DNA of 64,000 nt from Acanthococcus lagerstroemiae (GCA_031841125.1 CM063109.1:67958914-68022913); one strand, 5' to 3'; shown: positions 34,751 to 48,182, counted from the stretch's first letter. Program-made: numbers and translations. The notes: generated from the sequence alone by a model not told the origin.

Positions 34751-36802
34751 GATTTTACTTATACAGTGGACGACATTGACTTAACATGCACAACTGAACA
34801 ACGCAACGAATCGTTTTTTTCATTTCAAATACCAATTTAGATTTTTCGTCCAGCCTCAGTTTGGGTTGCAAAATCAAAATTTTGCAATACACAAGTAAGC
34901 AAACTTGACTGAAAATTGATCTAAAATTCATAATATTCGAAATCAGCGATCCTATATAAACCCTTATTTCGTTTTCTCAATTTTCTTTTCAATTACAAAT
35001 TCGAACTTTAAAGCCTTAACGGGGTAAATCAACCCTTGTGTGACCTTTTTAAAATCAGTAACCCAAACACACCCATTTTGGTAGATTGCTCGATAGATAC
35101 AAAGGAAGGCAAATCATTTATTTGGGGTTGGAGCGGAGGGGGTACCGTTGAATGGTCTTATGTTCAAAACTATACTCGTACATTTTTGGGGGGGGACCCT
35201 GTTCTTCAGAATTTGGACTCGGTTATATTCATAGATGATTTTCTGTTATCAAATTTTTGTTTTCGAATCTGATAGCATCATTCGATATACATATGTGACT
35301 AATCTTGAAACGCATTTAATCAAAAAAGAAAAATGGCGATTTATAGTTTATTGGTGAATTTGGAGGAACTTCAATTTATTGTCAATATTCATTTTCCAAC
35401 TTGTTAGTAAAATAATATCCGATGACGCGGAATATAAAAAAAGAAAAAAACTAATTTGTACGCAACCAAATTCATTTTTAACCGCGCACCCCGCAGCGAA
35501 AAAACTCAGCACTTCAATGACGACGTAAAAATGTGTTTGACATTACAAATTCCAATTCGTTCGCGTCTTCACCAATTTAATAAGATGACATTCGAAAATG
35601 ATGTCTAATTCGAGATCTCGTACTTCTGTGACGATGTATGCACATGAAAAATTATAAATCTTGGACTTGTTTGATCTCTAGCCATGTGTATGGAGAAAGA
35701 AGAAAGTTAATAATTTATGTTTATTATTCTCAAGGCTGCAACTAGGGTAGCTTAAGTGGATTTGTTCAATTGACGAAGTTGTGTACTTTTATCGGTATTC
35801 TATGAAATTTACAATAATAATTAACTAGTTTTTTGACTCTGGCAAGGATGCGTTGAAAAATCACTCAGTAACTTTAATCTTACGATTTTCATATTAGAAC
35901 ACAGAGGCTATTCTAAATGGTAGCTCAATCTAATCAAGAGCAATTCCAAGAAAATCAAGTAAGTTCTAAGCATTAGTCAACCCCAGTTATTTTTAGCAAG
36001 AGTGACAAATCAGACGGGAAAACTTATTAGTGGGGCTCACATTTTTCAGCAATCAGGTAAGAAGCAGGGTGGTAGGGACGACCATTTCCTTCAATGTTCC
36101 GAAATCGTGTCTGGACACCAAAGCAAATCAAAGATCTCAGGATGAAAAACATCGGAATTAAAATGAAAATCATCTGTGTTTGCCAAACATTTAGTTTCGC
36201 CTCCACTAACAGAATCAAAACTAAACTAACAGTAAAATTGCGAATCTAAGGGTCAAGATCTCGGTAGATCACTTTCGCTATTCGAAAGAAAGACATCCGA
36301 ATTACAAATGCATTCCCATATACTAAGAACCAACTATTCAAGTTCGGCTCCCACCGTCCAGATTTATGACCTAGACTTCATGAGCAGTAGCGTAAATAGA
36401 AAGCTGACTTTTAGGTAGGGATACAAAATTTTGAATTAATCAAAGGGGTTTTAGAGAGAAAAGGTAATCTTGAGCGAAGCGAGTGAAAAAAGTTAGCGAT
36501 TTTCCCAGGATTTAAAGATAAATATTCAATTTGTAACTTTTTTTCTGGCACTGAGGGGAGGTGATGTTCATATCCCTCGAATTATGTAGGCCACTACTAC
36601 AAATCAATAATGGGTCACTTTTTTTTTTCTCTCTTTTTTTATGTTTTTATTTTCGATATACTTTTAAAATATTTTAATTACTTTACTTTCTCCTATTACT
36701 TCTTATTATTTTGTATTATTTTTGTTTCATTTATCATATAAATTTATTGTATCTCTGCCTTGCTCCTCCTGTAATTGACCGAAAGGCTGTTGGAGGAAAA
36801 TA

Positions 36803-36841
<39 letters not shown>

Positions 36842-38775
36842 GAGTCTTGAAATAGACTAAATGAATCTTATCATAATACAAATAACATTTACCTTTAATA
36901 AACCAAATTGGGATCGAATTAAAAATGCAGCAATGTTCAAAAAGAGCGATAAAAATCGTATTACTACACTTATTTGTTTCTATTTTTCTAATATTTCATT
37001 GATGAGAAATTCCGGTTGTTCCACCTCTTCACGGAGACAGGATCCCAAGGTGGTAATAAGAGGAAGATGGGTTCAGCCACAGTATGAATCCAATTTTAGC
37101 GATGCTATTATAGCTCCAGCGTGTGCCAATGTGAATTAACCTCTTAACAGTTAAAGCCTTGGACGAACCGAGGCTATAAATCTCTGTGCAAATATGAATC
37201 TGTGCCTCGAAATAAAGACTAAGATTCTTAGCAATTCAACGAAAAAGCATAACAAGGTCCGTAGCTTTAAAAGGGGTTTCGGGGTTCAAACCATTCCCAC
37301 AGGAGGCAAAAATGCACTTTATCGTTTAAATTTGACGAAAATTAAAAAAATCTTAGCTCGCAAATACGTTTTATTAAACTTTTTTTCAGCTTGAAATCTC
37401 TCCTTTCCAGTGACCTAGCTGTGGCACAAAAAACAGCGCAAGCTGATGTGCATATTGAAAGTTACAGATATCTCACGAACTACAAAAACTATCGGCTTTT
37501 AGTACTACATCACAACTTCTTCATATGATTGAAACCTCATCACACATAGTACTGATTTCCGTCAGATGAAATCATACACCGCAGGTGCAAATTGGAGGTG
37601 TGCTTGGAGCGGATTAGCCCCTCAAATTCACAGAAAGCCCACCCCAAATATTAAAGAATCATACGAGCACAAGATTTCTTAGCATTATTTTGGTACTTGT
37701 TAGCTCCCTACGAGCAGTTCTTCCACTCCAGATCGGGTTTTGCACTCATGCCTTACACATCAGATGGATTGGACATAGACACACGTCTTACTTCAGCATC
37801 TCCATTCAGAGCCGACAGTCGGTGAACATTTTATACACTCGACAATTAACTTCGCGGACCCGAGAGAATACAATCGTACGTCAAGCATTACCAGTGATTC
37901 AATTTTAAGTACCTGAAAAACCTTGCAATTTAAAAGTCGAACACATCCAGCCATAACTAATTCGGTTTCGCCAACTTTGGGTGTGTGATTTTCAGTTCTA
38001 TTTTCGAATACGAGCATATACGTACGGGTCGAAGTATCTAGGTGTACTTTTCTGCTTCGACGATAATTCCGAAATATATGTTCAGTTCGAGCCCAATTAT
38101 CATTATTGTGCGTATTGTCCGTCTCGTCCTTGTTCATTTACGTTCTAATTTTTTATGTCGGTTGCGTGCCTAACGATTAAAGACCAAGCCAGCTTGCGTC
38201 TCTAAGGTCTAAAGCTTCGGAGAATAATAAAAGTAAAAAAAAAAAACAGAAACAAAAAACAAGGGCTATCCGCACAGTCTCTGTGTCATCATTAGGTATA
38301 TCTTTCTGAAGTCCAGAGTAGCTTCACACACTATTAAAAAAATAGTAATAAAATAATAGATGAAAAGAAAAGAGTATACGACGCTTAAAGCATATAACCA
38401 TCACCGACGGCTACCGTACCTTTTGTCAATATTTTTATCGTCTTTTTTTCATTACTATGTTTACGTAAACGAATTGCAGCCTTATGCTCCCGATATTTTT
38501 TTGTATATTTTATGTAATATTTTGTATTTATAATTTAAATTTGCTTTTTGTTATTATTAATTCGATCTATGCCCGCTGACAATAAGAGTTGCTAAAATTT
38601 TGATGTTATCCGCGCTTATCGAACGAAGGTCGAGTTTAAAGATGGGCCCATTCGGACCCTTAAGGGGAGCATGAGGACAAAATGCGTTTTCGTTGAAAGA
38701 ATTGCTTTGTCCGACGCTCTAGTCAGTTCTACTTGACCTAGGAAGCTGAAATATTATGGTGAACTTTTTCATGCC
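34751..38775. other. gene-free stretch
   Basis: No gene recognised. It contains a G run near 35190, an (ATT)n microsatellite at about 36806-36841, and a possible left end of the 22303-type MITE at 37580-37610 (GCAGGTGCAAATTGGAGG). Confidence 0.4.
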
Positions 38776-38827
38776 CATAATGTGATTCGTGTTTGAAGAT
38801 GCATCTTTAAACACGAATCACATTATG
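38776..38827. repeat. 52-bp near-perfect palindrome without loop
   Basis: CATAATGTGATTCGTGTTT and its exact inverse flank AAGATG/CATCTT at the centre, with a single G/T mismatch. There is no spacer, so it can form a cruciform or a long RNA hairpin. Confidence 0.9.
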
Positions 38828-39048
38828 AACCTAATCGGTCCATTGAATCGCGAGCCACAGAATTCCGCTTCGCAATGCCTCAAGAAATTGTCATGTGATG
38901 CAGAATTTTCACAACAGAGATTGTGCCCGCTTTGTTGATTTTAACGGCTGGATACTTATGAATTTTTATTTTGAAGCTCTAAGTAACCACTGTTCGGGGC
39001 CTGATTAAGGTTTCTGGAGCCCTTGGTACCATGAGTGCATAGGGACCC
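38828..39048. other. short gene-free spacer
   Basis: Nothing recognised between the palindrome and the SINE target site. Confidence 0.4.
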
Positions 39049-39061
39049 TTGCCCAGGTCCT

Positions 39062-39286
39062 CCCACTTTTTTTCTAATTTTTATTCTCAACCCGAGCTCT
39101 GGAATCCACCCTTTCGAGCATTTTACTTCAGAGACATCTGGGAGGCTGTTAGGGCTGTCATAGTACTCTTCTTATCTTGCCAAAAAATCGGCCTAAGTTG
39201 AAATGTAGCGAGTTGCTACGTGGGCTCGAACCCGGGACTTCCGGATTCCGAGACCAGCGCGCTATCCACTTGGCCAACCAGACCCG
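39062..39286 (-). mobile_element. tRNA-derived SINE, copy 3
   Basis: Minus-strand copy with B box intact and A box carrying one change (TGGCCAAGTGG). It is flanked by a 13-bp target duplication with one mismatch, TTGYCCAGGTCCT (39049-39061 and 39287-39299). The A-rich tail appears as T-rich sequence at 39065-39090. Several substitutions in the body (for example GGCCTAAGTTG instead of GGCCTAGGTCG) make it older than copy 2. Confidence 0.93.
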
Positions 39287-39763
39287 TTGTCCAGGTCCTG
39301 ATGTATAAACAAAAAGTCACTCGTTTTGTTGACTTCGAAACTCGGAAAAATTCTAAAGGCACCGAACACATTGAAATCCATAAGTACTCATAGAAAACAT
39401 GAAGCAAACTTTAACACAAAAACTTACAGAGTGGCAATGCTTATGGACCGTTTTTATGAAAAAAATATGTATAGGGTGGTGGAGTACCCAGTAGTGGTAG
39501 TACACATGCATGTTAAGTAGAGAAACTGGTTTCTTGGCAGTGGAAAACTTCACACAGCATGCACTACTAGATATTACCTGTCAGACTTATGGTAGCAATA
39601 TTATAGTTAATGATATAACAATACGACTACACTGATTTTGCAATATCTTGGGAAGGGAACCTAAAGCAAACGTGTGTTTAGCTCCATATTCGGAAGCATT
39701 CTCTACAGCGAACATTAGGGTAAAAAATGTCGATTCAACAAAAAAAAAAAAAAAATCTGAAAG

Positions 39764-40262
39764 AAGAGTAAATACAGGGAATTGTATCGAGTAATAACAC
39801 CCACATTTTATTTCATTTTTTATATTAAGCTTTGTACATTTATTTTAACTTCAATTTTTTCTAAAACGTCAGATTTTTCTTGGGTCACATTTGAGAACGC
39901 AAGGGTGAAACAGACAAAATTGTAACGAGCAATAACATTTATATTTTATTTTTTGTATTAAGCTTTGAATCCTCTAACAGACTCTCAATTTTTCAAAACA
40001 TGCTACATTTAAAAAAAATCACAATTAAATATAAAAAATAAAATAAAACGTTGATATTATTACTCGATTCGATGCCTGCTTTTTAACCCCTATTGCGTTT
40101 TTGAACTTTAACTCAACATTTTTGGAAATTGCTTTTTTTAAATGAAAATTTAAGATCCGTTAGGGAGCGCAAGAACTGATACGGAAAATGAAATTAGGAG
40201 TTATTACTTGATACAATATTCATATTTTTCCCTTACTGCGTTTTCGAATTCAAACTTACGAT
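39764..40262. repeat. fold-back array of four related units
   Basis: A unit containing CGAGTAATAACA...ATTTTATTT...TATTAAGCTTTG occurs twice on the plus strand (about 39769 and 39905). Two more copies run the other way (about 40100 back to 40015, and 40260 back to 40150), recognisable from TATTACTCGATTCGATG and TTATTACTTGATACAA with GCGTTTT beside them. The arrangement is head-to-head, as in decayed fold-back transposons. Confidence 0.6.
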
Positions 40263-42493
40263 TCTTCGGCCAACTTAATTTTTATTTTTGCAAATTTTGA
40301 ATTTTTACCATATTGTGTTGAACTAAAGAACATTTTCTCCAAACTTTCCAAAAAAATAGAACATTAAGGACAGAAGGCCCTTATTTGGCCTGTACTTCTG
40401 AATGGAAGCCCAGAGGCCCATTGGATCAATTCGATCCTGAAAGCACCCATTCATTATATTGGTATTCAGATTAACTTTTTTTTTTCTTCTTCTTTTACGC
40501 AAGTCAATCTACTCAAAATTACAAAAGTCTATTGAAATTTACTGAAAGCCGGAAAGAACCGGCGGATCTCAGATAGTTAAAAATATGTATTATAATCTCC
40601 GAACAGACTTTTTAAAAATTTTGTTTGACTTCATTATTCAGATCTACGTGATACTTCGAATTTTTAATTTTTACGTAATAAATCGATAGTAACATTAAGA
40701 CTGCAGACTGACATTATTTTTGTTGAGTTGAAATAGTGATGTCGGCTGAACCCTTTGTTATTCGATAATTTTTATTATAAGATAATCTTAATTTGGTTAC
40801 GGTGAAACGGGAACCGTAACTCGTTAGGCTTTTTGACACACAATCTTAGTTTTTGCATGTCTCAATAAATCATCTTGATGAAAATGATTCCTCTCTTTCA
40901 GCCGCAATCCTGGCTAGAACTATTCCGATATTCAAAATAATATAGAGACTGTACCATTGACAATACCCGAGAATTCGACCATCAGCGATCTACCAGACCG
41001 AACAATTCCCTGTAATGTGAAACAATATCGCCAACATTTTAATGCATTTTTTTCGCAAATTTTAAATTGGATTTGTGAGATGATCGTGCGACATGTAAAA
41101 ATAAATGAGCTTGACACACGAAAATACGCCTCTGAATCTATCACTATACCAACAGCAAGGCTCTATTATTCATTTTAGATCACTGATTATGGCTGAGACT
41201 TTTGAAAAAATTAATAATAATTCAATTATTTTACTATTAAAGTTTTTATAATTTCCAGCTCAAAAATACTGTCAGTTCGTTTAAAAATTTTTTTTTTTGA
41301 ATTTTATTTATTACGAGCTCTACGAGGCCACACGGCCATTTACAGGTGACGGGGGGGGGGCACAGACGCAGGGGAAACTATTGACTATTTAAAAATAGTG
41401 AAATAAAAAATAAATAAGAGAAAGGCAGACAGGAATATAACCATGTTTAATGAACGATCGTTAAGTCGGGACTCAAAATGGCGTACTTCCATAACTAGGG
41501 TTATAACCCTCTACTCTAGGGTCCATTTAACGAAGCACAAATTTTTACCGTGTACAGCCAGTAGGACGATGCTCTTCGGTGAAAAAAAAATTATGTGAAT
41601 TTCTTTCTCTAAAAAGTTATATAGTACATTATATACCTACCTACTTAACACAGATCCAAACCGGGTGCAGTAAATGTGTTTATTCGCTGCAGATGGCGGA
41701 GTAATCGGTGTCGGTGTAATTAAAATTTATTCGCAATGCGTTAAAAATACCGATCTGGAATGTTTCTGCGTTATTAATTAATGTCGGAATAAAACGTGAT
41801 ATTTTTATATGCCCCAGACAAGTAGCCACAGAAAACAGCCCTCGAGCATATTTCCATACGTAATTTACGTTTTATTTGCCTGGATAATTTATTTGATTAT
41901 TTGACTATCAAGCGAGGCGAATTTCACCTTCTGTATACGAATTGTACCCAACGCTAGCGTCCTGTATGCTAGTTCACATTATACACGGTAAAATCCTATG
42001 CACCAAAACCGGTGAGATCATTTCACGCGCCAGATCATCAACCAAGGTTTACATCCATCTTACTTTGAAAAAAGCGATCCACAAATTCCTCAATAATGTT
42101 TCACTCCCTTCGGAATGTTTGCACACTAGGATGAATGATATCTCGTGTTTACCAGAGATTCCTCTTTTTGCCAGCTACTCAGAACTCCAAAGGCATGCTG
42201 AAGAGAGGACGGGTCGATTTAGCTCCCTTTTCATTGAGCATTTTTTTAAACTTTTTTTTTTTTTTTTTCTTCTTTTAAATTTCTAAAATGTTTGTGTTTT
42301 TTTCTTTGATGCTGCTGCAGGACTCAGCTACCTAAATGCTTATACAGTCTTCGCCAATGGTCAGTGACTTTCCGGCAGTTTGCTGCCTCAAAAGTCCACA
42401 TCATATTTAGATACGTCAATAAGTTTCAATAATTCGTACGGATTCATAGATAATGTTCAAAAACGATTTAGCACGAGAAAATATAACTTTGAC
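40263..42493. other. gene-free stretch
   Basis: No gene recognised. A 114-codon frame at 41942-42286 has no known domain and ends in a T run read as Phe. A G run lies near 41350. Confidence 0.4.
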
Positions 42494-42704
42494 CCAGAGG
42501 CGTACTGGAGGGAGAAGTTGGGGATTTCTCATTCCAAAAAGGTTTGAAAATTGACTTCAGTAGGGAAATTTGCTTGCTTTTCCACCTCAAATCAATGAAA
42601 TAATGTCGAAACACCTTTTTTCTAGCTCCACCCGCCGAATTAGAGGTTTCCTAATTGGAAAATTCTGGCCCCCCCCCCCAACAATTTCCTTTCTGAACGC
42701 CCTG
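42494..42704. mobile_element. probable hAT-type MITE
   Basis: The ends are CAGAGGCGTACTGGAGG and, reverse-complemented, CAGGGCGTTCAGAAAGG, alignable with one gap. GGGG/CCCC-rich subterminal words resemble the other hAT MITEs of this window. No matching 8-bp duplication is visible, so this is less secure. Confidence 0.45.
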
Positions 42705-42869
42705 CGATTCTACTTGGCATAGGTAGCAGAAAAAGCATTTCAATAGACCAGTGAGATCCATTACAAAAAATCAAAAATTCGAATTCGTGTGAACTGCGCC
42801 TGTGAGACCGATTCTCGAGAAGCGCCCTGTAGAATGAACATCATCAAAAATTGCCAAAAACAAGCAAAA

Positions 42870-43640
42870 TCGACCAGAAAAGACTATACCCGACCAAATC
42901 TGACCGAAATAGACCACAAATGACCAAGTATAACCAAATATAATGAAACTTGATCAAAGTCCAATCTATAAATAACCAGAATCGACTAAATCAAACCAAA
43001 AATGACTATAATGTAGAAAATGAACGGGAGAGACACTTAAAGCCTAGTATAAGCTAAAATCAAGAATGACGAAAGTCGACTAAATCTAACTGACATATAC
43101 CAAAGCAGATGAGAACAAGCTGAATTAGAAATTATTTTAAAAATTACTACACGCAATTTTACAAAAACAACCAAATTAATTTAATCAACTCTGACCATAA
43201 TTTACAAATTACACCTGAGAAACAAGTTGAACCAATCATGTTCAATAACGGCTAACATAGATAAAAAAAACGACATGGTTGGTCTAAAAGTGATCAATTT
43301 TGGCCAAATATAGCCAAGTTTTATAGCAAAATTAGCTGAATTTAATCATAAATACGCATAATAAAAAAATAGACCAAATCCTGCCCAACAGTAATTTTAA
43401 CGGAAAATGAAACAAAAAAGACTGAATTATAAACACAATCAGTAAACACTAAGAATAATAAAACATGACCAAGTCTGAATAACAAGCAACAAGAACAAGC
43501 CGAAATAATTTTCACCAGAAGTGACTAAAATCGAACATAAAGCCAAATATTCAATCGAACCAGTTTTAACCAACATGGACCAAACACAAGCAAATGACCT
43601 TAATTCGGTCTGACCAAAAGTGATCAAATCTGACTAGAAA
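42870..43640. repeat. degenerate 10-11 bp satellite D (GACCAAAT type)
   Basis: A long run of imperfect GACCAAATnT words: GACCAAATCT, GACCGAAATA, GACCACAAAT, GACCAAGTAT, AACCAAATAT, then GACTAAATCA, AACCAAAAAT and onwards. They are stacked at 10-11 base steps and more diverged towards the right. No coding content. Confidence 0.7.
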
Positions 43641-46495
43641 TTCAGTCAAGCTCTCCAAAATTGATCTTCTTTTTCTTATAACATCGAAATTCATCCTATA
43701 TCAATCCGATAAAACAAAATCGAAAATCATACTAAAAAATGTCTCATCAAATTGATAACTGTGGCACTAGACGGGGGCGGGAGTAAATACAAGATTTTGA
43801 GAAATGCAATATAAGTATCAATTTGTACGTTTTGAAGACCTCGGTACTTATTTTTTACGGCAAAGAAACTCTAATTTGCAGATTGTGATTCACCGGGTCA
43901 AGAAAAGAAAGTTCCAAATTGAAGACTTGAGATACGTACACCTAATGTAGTAGGTAGAGGTTCCGTTTTCAACCTATGTATGTTTATCGGTACTTATATC
44001 TGACTCTCTGCCAAAATTTAGCTTCCTATCAATTTTTTCATCCAATCGCAGTTTTTTAAGATAATTGTATTGGTTTATTGCGTAAATATATCCCCACCGA
44101 ACCACATTACCCTGCTCAATAAAAACCTATTAACCCGAAGTAATTATCATGAATACCTTATCTCCAGTATTTTTCCCGTAATAGAAGGAACATCTAACTC
44201 CCGAACTTGAGGTCCTTTTTCCGGACATTTATTCTGCAACACTTGGAACTTTCGTTTCTCTCTTCTACTACCTCATACATGGAGAGACCATGAATTTTAT
44301 TGTAGTAATTAGTAATAATTGGAAGAAGTTCTAATGCATTTTGTTATCGGATGCATCGTGCCGAAGATACAACCATTCAGAACACTACCCTCCTCTCCTT
44401 CTTCTCAACATTAATTTCATTCCTATTCGACAATTCCTTTCCAAGCTATAATCTAGACAAAATTTAGTATACATGGGAAATTCTTTTTCACGAAACATGT
44501 AGAAGAGTTTACCCCACCCACTCTCATAGCCGGGTCAAACTGATATTTAAATTTTGAAGAAAAAAAAAAAATAATAACTTTAAGCGTTAGCGCAAATAGT
44601 TTATCTAGAGTAGGGGGCTCGTGGAGAGAGGGCAGAGAAGTATCAAAATAATGCCAAGAATTGTTTCGCTCGTACAATTCTTCAATTTTTTGTGGGGGAG
44701 CTTTTAGTTGGTTCAAAGGGAATAAGCCTCCTTGTGGCTCCCTATTCGCGCCTATGAGCTGAAACTTTTCACTTTACAAAATGAAATATGAATGTTCCCG
44801 GGTACGATTTTAATTCTATCACTAGAAACGCCAGAATTTGAAACCGACGAACATACCAGTAGCCCTCGAAGTCCCGTTCATTTCCATGAAGCACCACCGT
44901 AAGGTCAGGATTCCATATATTCTTAATATGAAAACCCACCAACAACAGCATCCTCAAATTAACTTTACCGCTCGCCTAAATTTATTTATTTTTATTACCC
45001 AATACGTAACGCTTTAATTGATATAAGTACAGACAGAAACAGCCCGAGTTAATTACCGAAGTCCATCTAAGAGCAGCGTTGTTCAGTAGCTCGTAAAAAA
45101 TACAATTACCAGACGGTTTCTTTTGACCGAGGTAAAAGCCATTTTCCGCACTTACGCTTACACAGTCCTCTTCCTCACCACTACAAAATCAGCGTTCGCT
45201 GCATTTCGTTCGGTAAAAATTGTGGATATTATCCTCCTTTTCGTCCCACCTTGCCTAACAGAAAAGCGAAATGACTCCGCGCAGAGCAGTCGGCAGCCGC
45301 GCAAAGCCGGTATTGATCGGTATGCACTTACAGCGAATTAAAAATCAAAAGATCTGAGCGCACAGATGGTCCTTTGGAATTCTCACGCACTTGGGTCCGT
45401 TACACGACACGCGGTGACACAAACACGATTAGCACGTTACGTGAAATTTCGAAACATCCAATTAGATCCCGATCTCGGAATCGCATACAAAGTTTTCCGA
45501 TTCGATTTATCGAACACCTTATAAAGTGAACGTAGAGAGATAATGGCTACCTGCCAAAATGATCAGTATCTATTTCAAAAAGGAAATATTCCGCCCTTAT
45601 AATACGAACAATTCTCACTTCGCATTTACATTAATTATAAAATAAACATTAATACCATTAAATGTGCGGTAGTAGAGAACGGCCGCGCAGAAATGTGGCT
45701 TCTTCCTGACCCAACAGACACATCTTATGATGCACATATATGGACTACTGCGAGTAGGTGGTCCTTTAATAATGCGTTTGAGATGCATTTATACACTACG
45801 AGTACATGCGCTTGTACTGTGCCTTACCGATAGATATATTCATTGATATCATTACCTCCATACCTTGTGATAAAATCAAAACGCACAACACTCCGTTCTC
45901 ATTCGCAAAATAAGAACAAGAAGAAACTGAGAAAAGTTAATAGCTTTCTTCGTTATGCACCTACTCTGGCATGAACTAATCTCATATTGCGAACTTCAAT
46001 ATTTCTGGCAGTATGAAAACCATCCAGTATCATTCATATCGCTAAAAGTGACCCAAATAACAATATCACAAACTATAGACCAGTTTCAATTCTTCCCGTG
46101 TCTGAAGTACTCGGATCATAGTAATGTACAGGGTGTTTCACGAATTGGCCCCTCTTTTTTTTTGATCTTGAAGTCGGATCTTCAAGGGACCAAAATGGAT
46201 CTTCAGACAAAGCCTAGTTTCTTTTCAGGTAAAAAAATGTTCTATCCCCTGAAAGAAGAGGGAGCTCAAATGTCCATAGACTTTGGAAATGCCCCGATTT
46301 GGACCCCAAAATCCAAATTTTGAATCGAAAATGAGCAAAAGTAAACTGGCTTGAAAATTTGTACACGCATCTAAATAGGCTTTTTCTAGGTCGCTGATTG
46401 ATTTAACCCGAACTTGAGCCGAAGAATTCAAATTTTGGACTTACAGAGGGTCAAAATTCAATTGGCATGAGAAACTGAACAAAATTTTATCGAAG
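43641..46495. other. gene-free stretch
   Basis: No gene recognised. ACAGGGTGTTTCACGAA at about 46127 looks like a transposon terminus of the ACAGGGTGTT type common in insects, but no inverted partner was found. Confidence 0.4.
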
Positions 46496-46932
46496 TAGGA
46501 TGGATTCCTCGGTATTTATAACTTCGTTTTGCTTGAAAATAGAGAAGTGCTGAAGATGTACGAGTACGTTTTAGAGCAATCGGGCCTGGACAAAACATTT
46601 TATTTTGCCGACAAATGCCGAAAATGGCGTAAATGCCGAAAACAGTCAAAAACGTTGGAAAATGCCATTTCAAACCAAATGGGAAGAAAAAACTAGAAAT
46701 GTTCGTATGACGGGCTTTTTTCAGGAATTTGCGTGAATGTACTGACAAAATTCAGAAAGTCACGTCATAATGTACCATAATATGTTAAATTCTTGGATGC
46801 CTAAAATAAATAAATAAAAGGAACTTTCCTTTGAATTTGTAGCACATTTTGGCGTTTTTGGCGAATAATGCCGAAAGTACTACTTTCAGCGCCAAATTAT
46901 CAGTTTTTTAGTGCCGCGGAATCCGGTTCCTA
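46496..46932. mobile_element. short hAT relative of the 24626 element
   Basis: Its left end (TAGGATGGATTCCTCGGTATTTATAACTTC, given here only as bounded by 46496-46525) closely follows the left end of the 24626 element, and TGCCGAAAATGGCGTAAATGCC follows it as in that copy (46612-46640). The right end reads GTGCCGCGGAATCC...CCTA. No transposase remains. A target duplication is not obvious. Confidence 0.65.
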
Positions 46933-47128
46933 ATCATTATTACCCTTTTGTAAATGGGTTATTCTTCAAAAATATTGATATTTCAGTCCCCAGCTGTTAT
47001 CTCACAAGCTATTAACGATACGGGAATTTTGGTGTTTTTTTTTCGTTGATAGATACGACTCAATTCTATTTCAGAAGAAAATTTGATCCACTTTTAATGG
47101 GTCAAAATTGGACTAAATATGCTAAAAT
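46933..47128. other. short gene-free spacer
   Basis: Nothing recognised. Confidence 0.4.
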
Positions 47129-47720
47129 GTCCATCGGCATGGCTGTCCCTTAAACAATTTATTATTATTATTATTATTATTATTTTTTTCTCCAATTTTC
47201 AAGCTGTATATTAGAACAAACTGACAACGTAGGCTACTTTAAATGGATGAAGGAATCACAAGGTAACATTGAAATCGTATCTTCACAGGTGGGAGTAGGT
47301 ATGGCCAGCCAGCTTTGAAAACTGTCCCTCGATGTTTTGTCCATCGGCATGGCTCTTTTTCAACCAATCACAAAACAGGAGTTTCAATATTTTTTCGTCG
47401 CAATTAATGGTCAAATTGTATATTCTTATCAAAGCAATATGGTCCGCGTATCAAATCTTTTTTTTTTTGTGACAAGACTTGTGCTTTTGCGTATTATTGT
47501 CTAAAAATAAGAATTTAAAAAAAAAAGTGTCTTTCGGCATGGTCATCTTTATGCAACACGTTCATCATCCAAAAATAATTACATCTAATTAATGGGTTGG
47601 TACGCCTTTATCAGCTCTGCATATAATTTTTTGTTTTGGAATCTACTAATCGACGGCAGAACACTTTTTGTTCGCTACTGTCTTTCGGCCTGGACTTTTT
47701 CATGTGTCCATCGGAATGGC
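47129..47720. repeat. interspersed TGTCCATCGGCATGGC motif array
   Basis: The word TGTCCATCGGCATGGC or a variant begins at about 47129, 47338, 47527, 47679 and 47705, always in the same orientation and usually followed by a T-rich word. Such spaced repeats of a GC-cored word resemble the terminal arrays of the MULEs here, but the spacing is irregular and no element ends were found. Confidence 0.6.
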
Positions 47721-48036
47721 ATTCATCATTTTGATTGCCATGCCAAAATACAGAATACCCTCACTGTCGGTCCAATCTTACCAATATGTTGTACAAAACG
47801 CCTCTTACTGACCCCCATCAAAAAGAGTTCAAATATCCCCCACTTTTCTCCATGAAAAAATACACCTGATATACAAACATTTTTAAAGAATGACCCATAT
47901 ATTTAAAAAGTTATACCAACCGCCATCTCCTACATAATAAAAAAACACCGGGCGGATAGAGCCAGCCTGAAAAATCCAAAAACTTGTAGGGCCTGACCAG
48001 CTACATTCTTCGTCACTGCTGATGAAACATAAAAAC

Positions 48037-48182
48037 AGACATGAGACTTGTCTATCTATTGCTAATACGACATGAAGAGATAGAAACAGATATATATAAA
48101 ATAGACATGAGACTCAAAACCTACCCCATATGAATGTTACTGATAGCTACCCTCCATAAGACACAAAGACAAACATGAGACT
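48037..48182. repeat. degenerate 67-bp tandem repeat, three units
   Basis: AGACATGAGACT recurs at about 48037, 48103 and 48171 (spacing 66-67), each preceded by ACAGA/AATAGA-type words. The units are otherwise strongly diverged. Confidence 0.55.

Noticed and set aside
36806..36841. ATT microsatellite as a regulatory element
   Set aside because: Simple repeat with no context.
41942..42286. 114-codon frame as a gene or exon
   Set aside because: No domain recognised, and the end is a T homopolymer read as Phe/Leu.
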